Assembly: GCF_004923315.1 (NCBI RefSeq)
Contig: NZ_CP039646.1
Location: 377,001 to 441,000, forward strand
Source of the DNA: Azospirillum sp. TSA2s
Lineage (GTDB): Bacteria > Pseudomonadota > Alphaproteobacteria > Azospirillales > Azospirillaceae
Direction: 5' to 3'
Length of the DNA stretch: 64,000 bases
Part shown: one piece after another, positions 1 to 9,781 of the stretch
How the letters are laid out: each line of letters begins with the position of its first letter
How positions within the stretch are numbered: position 1 is the stretch's first letter
The notes under the pieces: model-generated
Databases searched by the model: none
What the model was told of the DNA's origin: nothing
The model's input: the letters and a program-made list of their open reading frames with translations, nothing else
Position numbers and translations under genes: made by a program

Positions 1-152
1 GTGCCGACGCCGACCTCCAGGATGCGCAGGCCGCCGCGGCGGTTCAGCCACTCCACCGCCGCATGCCGGCCGGAGGCCAGCAGCACGCCGAACACCCGGT
101 CATAGAATCCGGCATAGCGACGATAAGCGGCGCGAATGGATTCGGCGTCCAT
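1..152 (-). CDS. pmtA: Phosphatidylethanolamine N-methyltransferase-like SAM methyltransferase (5' part only)
   Basis: Only the first 50 codons lie in the window; the gene continues beyond base 1. The reading starts MDAESIRAAYRRYAGFYD at base 152 and reaches ILEVGVGT, the glycine-rich SAM-binding motif I. A YDxVFG stretch and an AAVEWLNRRGG stretch ahead of that motif are typical of alphaproteobacterial PmtA, which methylates phosphatidylethanolamine toward phosphatidylcholine at the inner membrane. It is divergent from dctB. The methyltransferase call is firm for the visible part. The PmtA assignment rests on the N-terminus only, and a UbiE-like methyltransferase is the alternative. Confidence 0.7.
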   Translation of the reverse strand, partial: MDAESIRAAYRRYAGFYDRVFGVLLASGRHAAVEWLNRRGGLRILEVGVG

Positions 153-456
153 GATCCTGTCTCCCCCGTTTCGATCCCGTTGCCTGCATGTGCCGCAAGG
201 TCCAGCCCAAGCCGGCAGCGGCGCACCATACCCGCCTTTTGCATGCCATGAAAGTGACGCAAACAACAGATGCCCGCCAAAATCACCGCTGGTGAGCCCG
301 TTCATTTGTCATATCCGTTTGGTTGATTTGTGTTCGCACGACTCCTCGATATTTTTGATTGGACGTTCATTCAAGAACCCTGACCGTTTTACCAACCCTC
401 CCGGCGGCGGCAAAAGGCGCTGGACAGTATCGCCCCGGCGGTCCCATAGACAGGCC
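153..456. promoter_or_regulatory. Divergent intergenic region pmtA / dctB
   Basis: About 300 bases without a convincing gene. The dctB frame stays open upstream to base 136, but the composition there becomes AT-richer (roughly 290-400) and looks non-coding. Promoters for both divergent genes must lie here. I could not identify a clear -24/-12 sigma-54 element or a named operator. Confidence 0.4.
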
Positions 457-2247
457 ATGGCCGACCCCGTCTCATCCCGTTCGCTGCGCCACCGCCGGCT
501 GGCGATCCTCGTCGCGGCGCTGGCCGCGGTGACGGCGCTGGCCTGCTGGGGCGCCTATCGCTGGGCGGAGGCGGAGGCGCGGGCGGCGCTGACCCTGAAC
601 GGCGACCAGCGGCTTGGCCTCTATGCCAGCAGCATCCGCAACGCGGTTGGCCGCTACGACTACCTCCCCTTTCTGGTCGCCCGCGACCATGAGGTGCTGG
701 ACCTGCTCGATGCCCCGTCGGAAACGCGGCGCGACGCGGTGAACCGCCGGCTGGAGACGGCGAACGAGGCGGCGGGATCGGCGGCGCTCTATGTGGTGAA
801 CCGCTCGGGCCTCGCGCTGGCGGCAAGCAACTGGGCCGATCCGGCGCAGAGCTTCGTCGGCCAGACCTATGATTTCCGTCCCTATTTCCGTCAGGCGGTG
901 GAGTCCGGCAGCGGCCGTTACTTCGGCATCGGCGTCACCACCGGCCTGCCCGGCTATTTCCTGTCACACGCCGTGCATCGGGGGGAAGCGCTGATCGGCG
1001 TCGCCGTGGTCAAGATCGACCTGGAGCCGCTGCAACGCGACTGGGCCGCCGGTGGCGAGCGGGTGCTGGTGACCGACGAGAACGGCATCGTTTTCCTGTC
1101 CAGCCACGCCGATTGGAAATACCGCGCCTTGCGCCCGCTGCCCGACGTGGTGAAGGCCCGTCTGGCGCAGACCCGCCAATATGACCGCAGCGAACCGGCC
1201 CCGCTCGGCCTGCGCGACGGCCCGCTGGCGGAAAACGGCGCGCGGCTGGTCAGTCTGCCCGATCCGCTCTCCCACGGCGCCCGCCACGCCTACCTGATGC
1301 AGGAACTCCCCCTGCCGGAATTCGGCTGGACCATCCGCTTCCTGTCGGATCTGGAGCCGGTGAAGGCGCAGGCGGCGGGCGCCGCCGTGCTGACCGCGAT
1401 GGGCATCCTGCTGCTGGCCGCCGCCCTGGCGCTGGGCTGGCAGCGGCGCCAGACCCTGCGGCTTCAGCAGGAGGCGCGCGTGACGCTGGAACGCCGTGTG
1501 GAGGAGCGCACGGCCGAACTGCTGACCGCCAACCGGGTCCTGCGCGAGGCGCAGGAGGAGCTGGTGCAGGCCGGCAAGCTGGCGGCTTTGGGGCAGATGT
1601 CAGCGGCGCTGGCGCACGAGATCAACCAGCCGCTGGCCGCGATCCGCACTTTCGTCGCCTCCACCCGCCTGCTGGCCGAGCGGGGCGAGACGGCGATGGT
1701 CCGCGACAACCTCGCCATGATCGGGGATCTGGCGGAGCGGATGGCCGTGCTGTCCGGTCATCTCAAGGACTTCGCCCGCAAGGGTCCGGCGCGGGTGGAG
1801 GCGGTGCCGGTCGCCCGCGCCATGGACCGCGCGCTGGCCCTGCTGGCCTCCCGCCTGCGCGAGGAGGAGGTGCAGGTGGAGCAGAGCATCCCGCCCGACG
1901 CCCGCGTTCGTGGCGACGCGGTGCGGCTGGAACAGGTCTTCGTCAACCTTCTGCGCAACGCCGCCGACGCCATGGCCAAGTGCGAGGAGCGGTGCCTGAC
2001 CCTGACGGCCGACCGGAGTAGCGAGGGCTGGGAGATCCGCATCCGCGACACCGGCACCGGCATCGCCGAGGCGCACCAGTTCCAGCTGTTCGACCCCTTC
2101 TTCACCACCAAGGAGGTCGGACAGGGGCTTGGCCTGGGGCTGTCGCTGTCCTATGGCATCGTGCGCGACTTCGGCGGCACACTGCGGGCGGAGAACAATC
2201 CCGAAGGCGGCGCCTGTTTCGTCGTCCAGTTGCCGGAAGCACAATGA
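457..2247 (+). CDS. dctB: C4-dicarboxylate sensor histidine kinase DctB
   Basis: 596-residue inner-membrane sensor kinase that would detect succinate, malate or fumarate and phosphorylate DctD. One membrane helix lies at about residues 15-35. A periplasmic PAS/Cache-type domain follows, with an RYFGIGVTTGLPGYFLS stretch characteristic of DctB. A second helix lies near 305-327 and a coiled linker near 335-370. The H-box LAHEINQPLAA has His387. The N box (NLLRNAADAM), G1 (DTGTGIAE), F box (FDPFFTTK) and G2 (GLGLGLSL) follow. I chose ATG 457 because it starts just before the first helix and gives the family's usual length; the open frame continues upstream. dctD begins eight bases after the stop, so the two are co-transcribed. 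No dicarboxylate transporter gene is in the window. Confidence 0.9.
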   Translation: MADPVSSRSLRHRRLAILVAALAAVTALACWGAYRWAEAEARAALTLNGDQRLGLYASSIRNAVGRYDYLPFLVARDHEVLDLLDAPSETRRDAVNRRLETANEAAGSAALYVVNRSGLALAASNWADPAQSFVGQTYDFRPYFRQAVESGSGRYFGIGVTTGLPGYFLSHAVHRGEALIGVAVVKIDLEPLQRDWAAGGERVLVTDENGIVFLSSHADWKYRALRPLPDVVKARLAQTRQYDRSEPAPLGLRDGPLAENGARLVSLPDPLSHGARHAYLMQELPLPEFGWTIRFLSDLEPVKAQAAGAAVLTAMGILLLAAALALGWQRRQTLRLQQEARVTLERRVEERTAELLTANRVLREAQEELVQAGKLAALGQMSAALAHEINQPLAAIRTFVASTRLLAERGETAMVRDNLAMIGDLAERMAVLSGHLKDFARKGPARVEAVPVARAMDRALALLASRLREEEVQVEQSIPPDARVRGDAVRLEQVFVNLLRNAADAMAKCEERCLTLTADRSSEGWEIRIRDTGTGIAEAHQFQLFDPFFTTKEVGQGLGLGLSLSYGIVRDFGGTLRAENNPEGGACFVVQLPEAQ

Positions 2248-2254
2248 GGGGCAG

Positions 2255-3637
2255 ATGATTACCGATCCGCACGCCACCCCCGTCCTGTTCATCGACGACG
2301 AGCTGGCGATGCGCGTGTCGGTGACGCAATGGCTGCAACTGGCCGGCTTCGCCGCGCAGGGCTTCGAGACGCCGCAGCCGGCGCTCGACCTGCTGGCGCC
2401 CGACTTTCCCGGCGTGCTGGTCACCGATGTGCGAATGCCGCGGATGGACGGCATGGCGGTGCTGGAGCGGGCGCTGGAGCGTGACGCCGACCTGCCGGTG
2501 ATCCTGGTGACCGGCCATGGCGACGTGACGCTGGCGGTGGAGGCGATGCGGCGCGGCGCCTACGACTTCATCGAGAAGCCCTTCGAACCCGACCATCTGG
2601 TCGCCGTCATCCGCCGCGCGGCGGAGAAGCGGCGGCTGGTGCTGGAAAACCGCGGCCTGCGCCGCCGGGCCGGCGGTGGCGGGATCGAATCGAAGCTGGT
2701 CGGCACCTCCCCCGCCATCGCCGAGCTGCGGCGCGACCTGATCGACCTCGCCGCCACCAGCGCCAGCGTGCTGATCCATGGCGAGACCGGCACGGGCAAG
2801 GAGCTGGTCGCCCGCTGCCTGCATGATTTCGGCCCCAGGGCTGCGAAGGGTGCCTTCGTCGCCGTCAATTGCGGCGCCATCCCCGACAGCATGGCGGAAA
2901 GCGAGCTGTTCGGGCATGAACCCGGCGCCTTCACCGGCGCCACCCAGCGCCGCGCCGGCAAGCTGGAGCATTCCAGCGGCGGCACCCTGTTCCTCGACGA
3001 GATCGAGAGCATGCCGCTGGCCATCCAGGTCAAGCTGCTGCGCGCCCTGCAGGAACGCACCATCGAACGGCTGGGCTCCAACAAGCAGGTTCCGGTCGAT
3101 CTGCGGCTGGTGGCGGCAACCAAGATCGACCTGCTCGACCTCAGCGAGGAGGGGCGGTTCCGTGCCGACCTCTATTACCGCCTCAACGTGGCGGAGCTGC
3201 ACATCCCGCCGCTGAGGGCGCGGGCGGAGGACATTCCGCTGCTGTTCGACTATTTCACCGCCGAATTCGCCGCCCGCCATGGCCGTGAGCCGCGCCCGCT
3301 GGAGCCGGCCGACATCGATGCGCTGCTGGCGCATGACTGGCCCGGCAATGTACGGGAACTGCGCAATCTGGCCGAGCGCCATGTCCTGTCGGTCGGGCGC
3401 AGCGGCGTCGCCGGCCTGCTGCGCCGCCGTCCCATCGGCGGTGAGGCGGCGGTAACCCCGCGCGCGCTCGCCGATCAGGTCGACGCCTTCGAGAAGCGGG
3501 TGATCGAACAGGCGCTGGACCGCTGCAAGGGTGACATCAAGTCGGTGATGGACCTTCTGGACATCCCCCGCCGCACCCTGAACGAGAAGATGGCCCGCCA
3601 CGGGCTGGACCGCGCGCGCTTCCTGCCAAAGGGATAG
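2255..3637 (+). CDS. dctD: C4-dicarboxylate response regulator DctD (sigma-54 activator)
   Basis: 460 residues with the NtrC-family order. The receiver domain (about 8-125) carries phospho-acceptor Asp58 in VTDVRMPRMDG. The AAA+ domain has Walker A GETGTGKE and the sigma-54 contact loop GAFTGA. A Fis-type helix-turn-helix at the C-terminus reads IKSVMDLLDIPRRTLNEKM. When phosphorylated by DctB it should activate sigma-54 promoters of dicarboxylate transport genes. ATG 2255 follows a GAGGGG ribosome site and aligns with the start of the receiver domain; the longer open frame upstream overlaps dctB and is not used. The target transport genes are not in this window. Confidence 0.92.
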   Translation: MITDPHATPVLFIDDELAMRVSVTQWLQLAGFAAQGFETPQPALDLLAPDFPGVLVTDVRMPRMDGMAVLERALERDADLPVILVTGHGDVTLAVEAMRRGAYDFIEKPFEPDHLVAVIRRAAEKRRLVLENRGLRRRAGGGGIESKLVGTSPAIAELRRDLIDLAATSASVLIHGETGTGKELVARCLHDFGPRAAKGAFVAVNCGAIPDSMAESELFGHEPGAFTGATQRRAGKLEHSSGGTLFLDEIESMPLAIQVKLLRALQERTIERLGSNKQVPVDLRLVAATKIDLLDLSEEGRFRADLYYRLNVAELHIPPLRARAEDIPLLFDYFTAEFAARHGREPRPLEPADIDALLAHDWPGNVRELRNLAERHVLSVGRSGVAGLLRRRPIGGEAAVTPRALADQVDAFEKRVIEQALDRCKGDIKSVMDLLDIPRRTLNEKMARHGLDRARFLPKG

Positions 3638-3639
3638 CC

Positions 3640-3678
3640 GTCACCAATGCCGCCGGAGGCGGCGGTCACCAATGCCGC
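3640..3678. repeat. 14-bp direct repeat at the dctD / GT-C convergent junction
   Basis: GTCACCAATGCCGC occurs at 3640-3653 and again at 3665-3678, a 25-base offset. The second copy contains the stop codon and last codons of the minus-strand glycosyltransferase. It looks like a small local duplication with no known function. Confidence 0.6.
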
Positions 3679-5465
3679 TGATGGCGGCCGGTGCGCAGGC
3701 GGGCCATTTCGACGGTCGTTTCCGCCGGCTCCGCCGGCTTGCGCATATCCTTCACCACCGCCAGCAGGGCGCCATCGCGTTCGACCTCCGCCACCGTCGG
3801 ACCGGTCATCAGCGCGTCGCAATCCTCCTGCGTCGGCGCGATGAAGAAGTCGGCTCGATTCCAGTCGTTGACCCAGCGCATGTTGGCCGGGGCCAGCTTT
3901 TCGAAGGCCAGCGGCTCGGCGCAGACGGCGACGCTGTAGGTCCTGTGATGGTGGGTGCGCGCTTCCTCCGCCGCGATCACCTCCGACAGATCCTCCACCG
4001 CTTCCGGCAGGCTGTTGACCCAGTAATCGACATCATACTTGCGCACCGCGCCGGCGACACCGCCGACCAACTCGTTGAAATAGACATATTCGTCCGGATG
4101 GAGCGACTCCAGGACCGTCGCCTCGCGGCCCAGCACCAGCGCCAGCGCGACCCCGGCCAGGACCGCCGCCGACAACCCGCGCCCCGTCCGCTGCGACACG
4201 CCGAACCTCCAGGCCCCGGCCCAACCGAGCAGCCGGTCGAGCCCGATGCCGCCCAACACCGCCAGCGGCGGCAGCACGAACAGGAAATGGCGGATCGCGG
4301 TGTAGCCGGGGGCATGGGTGACGGTGAACCAGGCGACCGGGAACAGCGCCGCCAGCGCCACCAGCCCGCAGCCGACCGCGCGGACCCGTCCATCGTCCCC
4401 CGCCAGCCGGTCGCGATACATCATCACCGGCAGCACCAGCACCCCCAGCGCCACCCCGCCCAGCATCACCAGCGGCAGCTTGACCCCGAGATACCAGACC
4501 AGATAGCTGCGCGGCACCTCGTACATCCAATATTCGGTGCCGCCCAGCATGGTGCGGATCGGATAATGGAAATGCGAGAAATCGGCCAGCGCCCGCAACG
4601 GGTTCAGCGGCTCCAGCACCGCCCAGGGCCAGAATACCGCCATCAGCCCATACGCGACCGGCAGCGCCGGCAGCAGCCGCAAGGCCCCCCGGCCGGCTTC
4701 GCGCAGCCGTCCGGCAGAGACTCCGCCCACCAGCACCCAGCCCGCCAGCGCCGCCGCAGCGTAGCCGGCCACCAGCAGCGCCCCGACCCGGATGCCCAGC
4801 GCCAGCCCGGCGACCACGCCGAATCCCAGCACCGTGCCCCAGCGGGGCCGTGGCATCTGCCCGACCAGCCGGATCAGCATCGCCACGGCGGCCATCATCA
4901 GCACGCCGAAGGGCACGTCCTTGGTGTGGTTGAACAGCCCGCCATACCAGGGACCGCACAGCGCCAGCAGCGCCCCGGCCAGGAACCCGGCCCGCGGCCC
5001 GGCGACCCGGCGGCCGACGCCCCAGACCACCGCGATCCCCGCCACCCCGATCAGGGCGCACAGCAGGTGCCGCGTCTCATAGGGATCGAAGGGCAGCAGC
5101 GGCGCCAGCGCCACCGCCGCCATGTCGAACAGCCCGCCATAGAGATAGAGGTTCTTGTAGGTGAAGGCCGAATCGTCGGTGAAGCCGCTGCGGTACCAGT
5201 CGATCAGCTTGGCGCCATAGACATGCTGCACCTCCTCGTCGTTGGAGATGCCATATTGCCGGAAGGTGACGGCGACCAGCACGATCAGGGCCAGCAATCC
5301 CAACGCCGCGGCAAGATCCCACGGCTCGCCGATCAGCCGGCGCAAAACGCTGCTCTTCCCCCGCACGCCCGGCTCCCCCGCTTCCCGTCCGCAAGCCCCC
5401 CAAGGCCGATCTGCAGAAAGCACCGGCCGCCACGGCTTGTCATGTGAAATCTCTGACATGACCAT
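3666..5465 (-). CDS. GT-C-fold (GT39/ArnT-like) integral membrane glycosyltransferase
   Basis: 599-residue polytopic membrane protein with about ten hydrophobic helices between residues 45 and 440 and a soluble C-terminal domain of roughly 150 residues. An acidic first loop (ISNDEEVQHVYG) after helix 1 is the usual metal/donor-binding DE motif of GT-C enzymes that use polyprenyl-phosphate sugars. Such proteins transfer a sugar to lipid A, glycan or protein on the periplasmic face. The acceptor cannot be told. Start is uncertain: ATG 5465 and ATG 5459 are both possible and neither has a strong ribosome site. It converges on dctD with a gap of under 30 bases and has no functional partner nearby. 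Confidence 0.65.
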   Translation of the reverse strand: MVMSEISHDKPWRPVLSADRPWGACGREAGEPGVRGKSSVLRRLIGEPWDLAAALGLLALIVLVAVTFRQYGISNDEEVQHVYGAKLIDWYRSGFTDDSAFTYKNLYLYGGLFDMAAVALAPLLPFDPYETRHLLCALIGVAGIAVVWGVGRRVAGPRAGFLAGALLALCGPWYGGLFNHTKDVPFGVLMMAAVAMLIRLVGQMPRPRWGTVLGFGVVAGLALGIRVGALLVAGYAAAALAGWVLVGGVSAGRLREAGRGALRLLPALPVAYGLMAVFWPWAVLEPLNPLRALADFSHFHYPIRTMLGGTEYWMYEVPRSYLVWYLGVKLPLVMLGGVALGVLVLPVMMYRDRLAGDDGRVRAVGCGLVALAALFPVAWFTVTHAPGYTAIRHFLFVLPPLAVLGGIGLDRLLGWAGAWRFGVSQRTGRGLSAAVLAGVALALVLGREATVLESLHPDEYVYFNELVGGVAGAVRKYDVDYWVNSLPEAVEDLSEVIAAEEARTHHHRTYSVAVCAEPLAFEKLAPANMRWVNDWNRADFFIAPTQEDCDALMTGPTVAEVERDGALLAVVKDMRKPAEPAETTVEMARLRTGRHQRHW

Positions 5466-5737
5466 GGATGCGCGGACCGGGCGTTCGGACGCCGTGAGAA
5501 GGTAGGCGCGTCGGGCGCATCTCACCTCACCGAAAACGGGAAGAAAGCAAAGATCCTCAATCAATTCTCAAAACACTGGTGAATTATCTAAAATACTCGC
5601 ACTTGTTGCACGGCCGCTTTTCCAAGCCTCTGCATGCGACACTCTAGCGCGCGTCCTTTGTAAGGATTTGGTTCACTATTCGCGCAACAATTCGCCGCAA
5701 GACAAGGCGTGTAAAGTGCGCCGAAAGGTGGTGAGCC

Positions 5738-7426
5738 ATGACAGGAACTTCTCTCTCGATCCGTGCGAAGCTGCTGATGCTGGTTGCAACAGCCAGTCTC
5801 GCCTGTTTGGCAATCGCCGGTGCCGGGCTTTATCTCAGCTATAATCGGATGTACCAGGACCGCGTCGATGCCCTTCGTTTCATGGTCGAGGCGGGACACA
5901 GCATGGCGGCACGGTTCGAAGGCGAAGTCGCCGCCGGCCACCTGACCCGTGAGGAGGCGCAGGCCCGCTTCAAGGAAGCCTTCCTCGCCATCCGCTACAG
6001 TGGGGAGGAGTATCTGTTCGCCCACACCTATGACAGCATCGGGTTCGCCCATGCCAACAAGGCTTTGATGGGCAAGGACGTCTCCGGCATCAAGGACGCG
6101 GCGGGTCTGCCCGTCATCCCGGCGCTGATCGACATCGTGAAGAAGAAGGGCGAGGGCACCTACGCCTATGACTGGCCGCGCACCGTCGGCGGCACCGAGA
6201 CGGCGGTGAAGCTCGCCTATGTGAAGGGGTTCGAACCCTGGCGGATCTTCATCGGCACCGGCGTCTTCATCGACGACCTGTGGTCCGCTTTCCTGTCGCA
6301 GCTATGGACCCTGCTCGGCGTCATCGGCGGGCTGGCGCTTCCGGCAATCCTGCTGCTGGCGCTGGTCGGGCACAACATCAGCGCCACCATCCGCTCGCTT
6401 GCCGGGCGGATGCGGGCGATGGCCGACGGCGACCTGACGGTCGGATTCCCGGAAACCAGCCGCGGCGACGAACTGGGCGACATGAGCCGGGCCACCCAGG
6501 TGTTCAAGGAGAATGCGCTGGCCAAACAAAGGCTGGAGGCCGAACGGGCCGAGCAGGCCCGCCGCGCCGAGGAGGACAAGCACCGTGCCGTCGCCGCGAT
6601 GGCGGACCGCTTCGAACAGGCGGTCGGCGGCGTGATCCATGCCGTGGTGGAGGAAGCCGCCGGCATGGAAAGCCGCGCCAGTGCCGTGACCAGGGCCGCG
6701 GACCAAACCGGCAAGCTCGCCGGCGACGTGGCGGTGACCACCGGTCAGACCTCCGCCAACGTCCAGACCGTCGCCGCCGCGACCGAAGAACTGACCAGTT
6801 CCATTGGCGAGATCAGCCGGCAGGTCGGCCAATCCTCTGAGATCGCCCGCGAGGCGGTCGGAATCGCGGAGCGCGCCAACGTCAAGGTCGGCGGTCTGGC
6901 TGAGGCGGTCGAGCGGATCGGCGCCGTGGTCGAACTCATCAACTCCATCGCCAGCCAGACCAACCTGCTGGCGCTGAACGCCACCATCGAGGCCGCCCGC
7001 GCCGGAGAGGCGGGGCGCGGCTTCGCCGTGGTGGCGAACGAAGTGAAGGCGCTCGCCACCCAAACGGCCAAAGCCACCGACGATATCGCCGTCCAGGTCG
7101 CCGACATCCAGTCGATGACCGGTGACGCGGTGGGCGAGTTGCAGCAGGTCGTCCGGGTCATCGGCCACATCAACGAAGTCGCTACCTCCATCGCCTCCGC
7201 GGTCGAAGAGCAAGGCGCCGCCACCCGCGAGATCAGCCGCAACATCCAGCAGGCCGCCCAAGGGACGCAGACCGTTTCCGACAGCATTGGCGGCGTCAAT
7301 CGGGCGGCGAGCGAAAGCGGCAAGGTCGCCTACGAAGTGCTGGCCTCCGTCCGTCAACTGTCCAGCCACACCGACTCGCTGAGCCAGGAGGTGAACCGCT
7401 TCCTCACGCAAGTGCGCGCAGGCTGA
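5738..7426 (+). CDS. Methyl-accepting chemotaxis protein with single Cache sensor domain
   Basis: 562 residues. Order: TM1 (about 10-30), a periplasmic single Cache domain (about 35-185, with [16 protein letters not shown] and a later [15 protein letters not shown] stretch), TM2 (about 190-212), HAMP, then a cytoplasmic signalling domain. The hairpin tip reads [20 protein letters not shown], the conserved CheA/CheW contact. It should bind a small ligand, often an organic acid in this sensor class, and control the flagellar motor. A GGTGG ribosome site sits a few bases before ATG 5738. No CheR-binding pentapeptide is visible at the C-terminus. Neighbours do not reveal the ligand. Confidence 0.9.
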   Translation: MTGTSLSIRAKLLMLVATASLACLAIAGAGLYLSYNRMYQDRVDALRFMVEAGHSMAARFEGEVAAGHLTREEAQARFKEAFLAIRYSGEEYLFAHTYDSIGFAHANKALMGKDVSGIKDAAGLPVIPALIDIVKKKGEGTYAYDWPRTVGGTETAVKLAYVKGFEPWRIFIGTGVFIDDLWSAFLSQLWTLLGVIGGLALPAILLLALVGHNISATIRSLAGRMRAMADGDLTVGFPETSRGDELGDMSRATQVFKENALAKQRLEAERAEQARRAEEDKHRAVAAMADRFEQAVGGVIHAVVEEAAGMESRASAVTRAADQTGKLAGDVAVTTGQTSANVQTVAAATEELTSSIGEISRQVGQSSEIAREAVGIAERANVKVGGLAEAVERIGAVVELINSIASQTNLLALNATIEAARAGEAGRGFAVVANEVKALATQTAKATDDIAVQVADIQSMTGDAVGELQQVVRVIGHINEVATSIASAVEEQGAATREISRNIQQAAQGTQTVSDSIGGVNRAASESGKVAYEVLASVRQLSSHTDSLSQEVNRFLTQVRAG

Positions 7427-7440
7427 CGGCACGGTTGCAC

Positions 7441-7516
7441 ATAAAGTCCGCTTTAGCTCATTGACGTTGACTTCCCCCTGCGCCCGTGGCGAAATTGGTG
7501 GCACAGGGGAATGTCG
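7441..7516 (+). promoter_or_regulatory. Candidate promoter/operator of the merR-acyl-CoA ligase operon
   Basis: The short gap before the MerR gene carries TTGACGTTGAC (7461-7471), which resembles a -35 box or half of a MerR-family palindrome of the LiuR type. I infer autoregulation from the usual arrangement of MerR genes. The exact operator is not resolved. Confidence 0.3.
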
Positions 7517-7993
7517 ATGGCCGAACGGGATCGGGTGTATGGCGTGACGGAGCTGGCGGCGGAGTTCGACCTTACGCCGCAGGCGTTGCGCTTTTACGAG
7601 GAAAAGGGACTGCTGGCGCCGCAACGGGCCGGGGGACGGCGGGTATTCACTTACCGCGACCGCGCCCGGCTGAAGCTGATCCTCAAATTCCGGCGGGTCG
7701 GCTTCTCGCTGGAACAGATCGCCGAATACCTTGCCCATTACCGCTCCGGCCGGCCCAGCGCCGGGCAGTACCGCGACGGCCTGCGGAAGATCCGCGCCCG
7801 CCTGACCGAGCTTGAACGCATGCAGTCGGAAATCGCCGAGGTGATCGTCGAGTTGAAGGCGATGGAGGGCGATGCCGAACGGCGGCTCGCCGCCTGCTTG
7901 CCTGACGCCTGCTTGCCTGACGAAGACCCAAAACAGACCGTGCCCACACAGAAGAGAAATGAACCGGGAGTGAAACGATGCTGCGCGGAATGA
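7517..7993 (+). CDS. MerR-family transcriptional regulator (LiuR/acyl-CoA metabolism type)
   Basis: 158 residues. The N-terminal winged helix reads YGVTELAAEFDLTPQALRFY, a MerR DNA-binding domain. A dimerising coiled coil with GFSLEQIAEYLAHY follows. There is no metal-binding cysteine pattern, which argues against a metal sensor; MerR proteins of this subtype often control branched-chain amino acid or fatty acid degradation genes. ATG 7517 is preferred over ATG 7511 because AGGGG lies at a proper distance only from the former. The C-terminal tail contains a perfect 15-bp tandem duplication (7892-7906, 7907-7921) giving ACLPDACLPD. The gene overlaps the acyl-CoA ligase by 16 bases, so they are translationally coupled. 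Confidence 0.85.
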   Translation: MAERDRVYGVTELAAEFDLTPQALRFYEEKGLLAPQRAGGRRVFTYRDRARLKLILKFRRVGFSLEQIAEYLAHYRSGRPSAGQYRDGLRKIRARLTELERMQSEIAEVIVELKAMEGDAERRLAACLPDACLPDEDPKQTVPTQKRNEPGVKRCCAE

Positions 7994-9603
7994 TGATGAA
8001 TGGCCCGCTGCTGGTGACGTCGATCCTGCGTCACGCGGCGCTCTACCATGCCGACACCGAGATCGTGTCGCGCACCACGGAGGGGCCGATCCACCGCTAC
8101 ACCTACGCCGACGCCTGGGTCCGCGCCCAGAAGCTGGCCAATGCGCTGGCGGCGCTGGGGATGCAGCCGGGCGACCGCATCGGCACGCTGGCCTGGAACG
8201 GCTACCGCCATCTGGAATGCTATTACGGCATCGGCGGCTCGGGCATGGTCTGCCACACCATCAACCCGCGCCTGTTCCCGGAACAGATCGCCTACATCGT
8301 CAACCACGCCGAAGACCGGCTGCTGTTCACCGACTTGACCTTCGTGCCGCTGCTGGAGGGCATCGCCCACGAGCTGACCGGGCTGAAGGGCATCGTCGTG
8401 ATGACCGACCGGGCCAACATGCCGGCCTCCAGCCTGCCCAACCTGCTGTGCTACGAGGATCTGCTGGCCGAACAGCCGGACAGCTTCGAGTGGCCGGAGC
8501 TGGACGAGAACACCGCCTGCGGCATGTGCTACACCTCCGGCACCACCGGCAACCCGAAGGGCGTGCTGTACAGCCACCGCTCCTCCTACCTGCATGCCAT
8601 GGCCGCCTGCATGCCGGACGTGTTCGGCCTGTCGGCCGCGGACGTGGTGCTGCCGGTGGTGCCGATGTTCCACGTCAACGCCTGGGGCGTGCCCTATGCC
8701 GCGCCGATGGTCGGCGCCAAACTGGTCTTCCCCGGCGGCAAGCTGGACGGTGCCAGTCTGTACGAACTGTTCGAAAGCGAAAAGGTCACCAACACCGCCG
8801 GCGTGCCGACCGTGTGGCTGGCCCTGCTGAACTGGCTGGATGCCAACAGGAAGAAGCTCACGACGATGCGCCGCATCGCCATCGGCGGCTCCGCCTGTCC
8901 GCCGGTGATGATCCAGCGCTTCCAGGAGATGGGCGTGGAGGTTCTGCATGCCTGGGGCATGACGGAGACCAGCCCGCTCGGCCTCGCCAACATGCCGAAG
9001 GGCAAGCATCGTGGGCTGGACGCCGACGCGGCGCTGGCGCTCGCCTCCAAGCAGGGTCGACCGATCTGCGGCGTGCAGTTCCGCGTGGTCGACGGCTCCG
9101 GCAACGACGTGGCCCGCGACGGCACCAGCTTCGGCCGGCTGCTGGTGCGCGGGCCCACAGTCTGCTCCGGCTATTTCGGCGTGACGGAAAGCCCCGCCCA
9201 TCAGACGGTGCCGGGCTGGTTCGAGACCGGCGACGTGGTGACGATGGACGCCGACGGCTATGTCCAGATCGTCGACCGCACCAAGGACGTCATCAAGTCC
9301 GGCGGCGAATGGATCAGCTCCATCGATCTGGAGAACATCGCCGTCGGCCATCCCGGCGTCCAGGAAGCCGCCGCCGTCGCGGTTCCCGACGAGAAATGGG
9401 GCGAGCGCCCGGTGCTGGTCGTCGTCCGCAAGCCGGACTCCACCCTGACCCGCGAGGAACTGCTGGCGGTCTTCGACGGCAAGGTGGCGAAATGGTGCAT
9501 CCCCGACGACGTCCGCTTCGTCGACAGCCTGCCCCACACCGCCACCGGCAAGCTGTTGAAGAGCGAGATCCGCCACATACTGACCAGCCCGGACGGAGTG
9601 TGA
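7978..9603 (+). CDS. AMP-forming fatty-acid / acyl-CoA ligase (FadD/DmdB-like)
   Basis: 541-residue adenylate-forming enzyme that activates a carboxylic acid with ATP and CoA. Motif A5/P-loop [13 protein letters not shown]5 motif [11 protein letters not shown]7 WFETGDVV and the C-terminal hinge/lysine motifs [15 protein letters not shown] and TATGKLLK are intact, including the catalytic C-terminal lysine. The sequence type is the medium/long-chain or 3-(methylthio)propionyl-CoA ligase group, so the chain length is not determined. GGGAG precedes ATG 7978, which lies inside the merR gene. Regulation by that MerR protein is a reasonable inference from the overlap. Confidence 0.88.
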   Translation: MLRGMMMNGPLLVTSILRHAALYHADTEIVSRTTEGPIHRYTYADAWVRAQKLANALAALGMQPGDRIGTLAWNGYRHLECYYGIGGSGMVCHTINPRLFPEQIAYIVNHAEDRLLFTDLTFVPLLEGIAHELTGLKGIVVMTDRANMPASSLPNLLCYEDLLAEQPDSFEWPELDENTACGMCYTSGTTGNPKGVLYSHRSSYLHAMAACMPDVFGLSAADVVLPVVPMFHVNAWGVPYAAPMVGAKLVFPGGKLDGASLYELFESEKVTNTAGVPTVWLALLNWLDANRKKLTTMRRIAIGGSACPPVMIQRFQEMGVEVLHAWGMTETSPLGLANMPKGKHRGLDADAALALASKQGRPICGVQFRVVDGSGNDVARDGTSFGRLLVRGPTVCSGYFGVTESPAHQTVPGWFETGDVVTMDADGYVQIVDRTKDVIKSGGEWISSIDLENIAVGHPGVQEAAAVAVPDEKWGERPVLVVVRKPDSTLTREELLAVFDGKVAKWCIPDDVRFVDSLPHTATGKLLKSEIRHILTSPDGV

Positions 9604-9610
9604 TCCAAAA

Positions 9611-9645
9611 AGAAAACGGGCCGGACGGCATGAACCGTCCGGCCC
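9611..9645 (-). terminator. Intrinsic terminator downstream of glpK
   Basis: Perfect 11-bp stem (9618-9628 with 9635-9645, six-base loop). Read on the minus strand the hairpin is followed by a T-rich run (complement of AAAAAGAAAA at 9607-9616), so it should end glpK transcripts; it may also work weakly for the convergent acyl-CoA ligase gene. A second perfect 8-bp hairpin (9649-9656 with 9664-9671) lies beside it without a T run. Confidence 0.75.
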
Positions 9646-9781
9646 AGTGTCCTCGCGGGAGTGGCGAGGACGACGCACCCGAGGGAGGAGCGCGCAACCA
9701 AGGTCAATCTACCGGCCGACGAAGACGGCGACTTGTTCGTCTGCGCCACAAACTCTGCAAATTCACGCCATCGAAGCTGCT

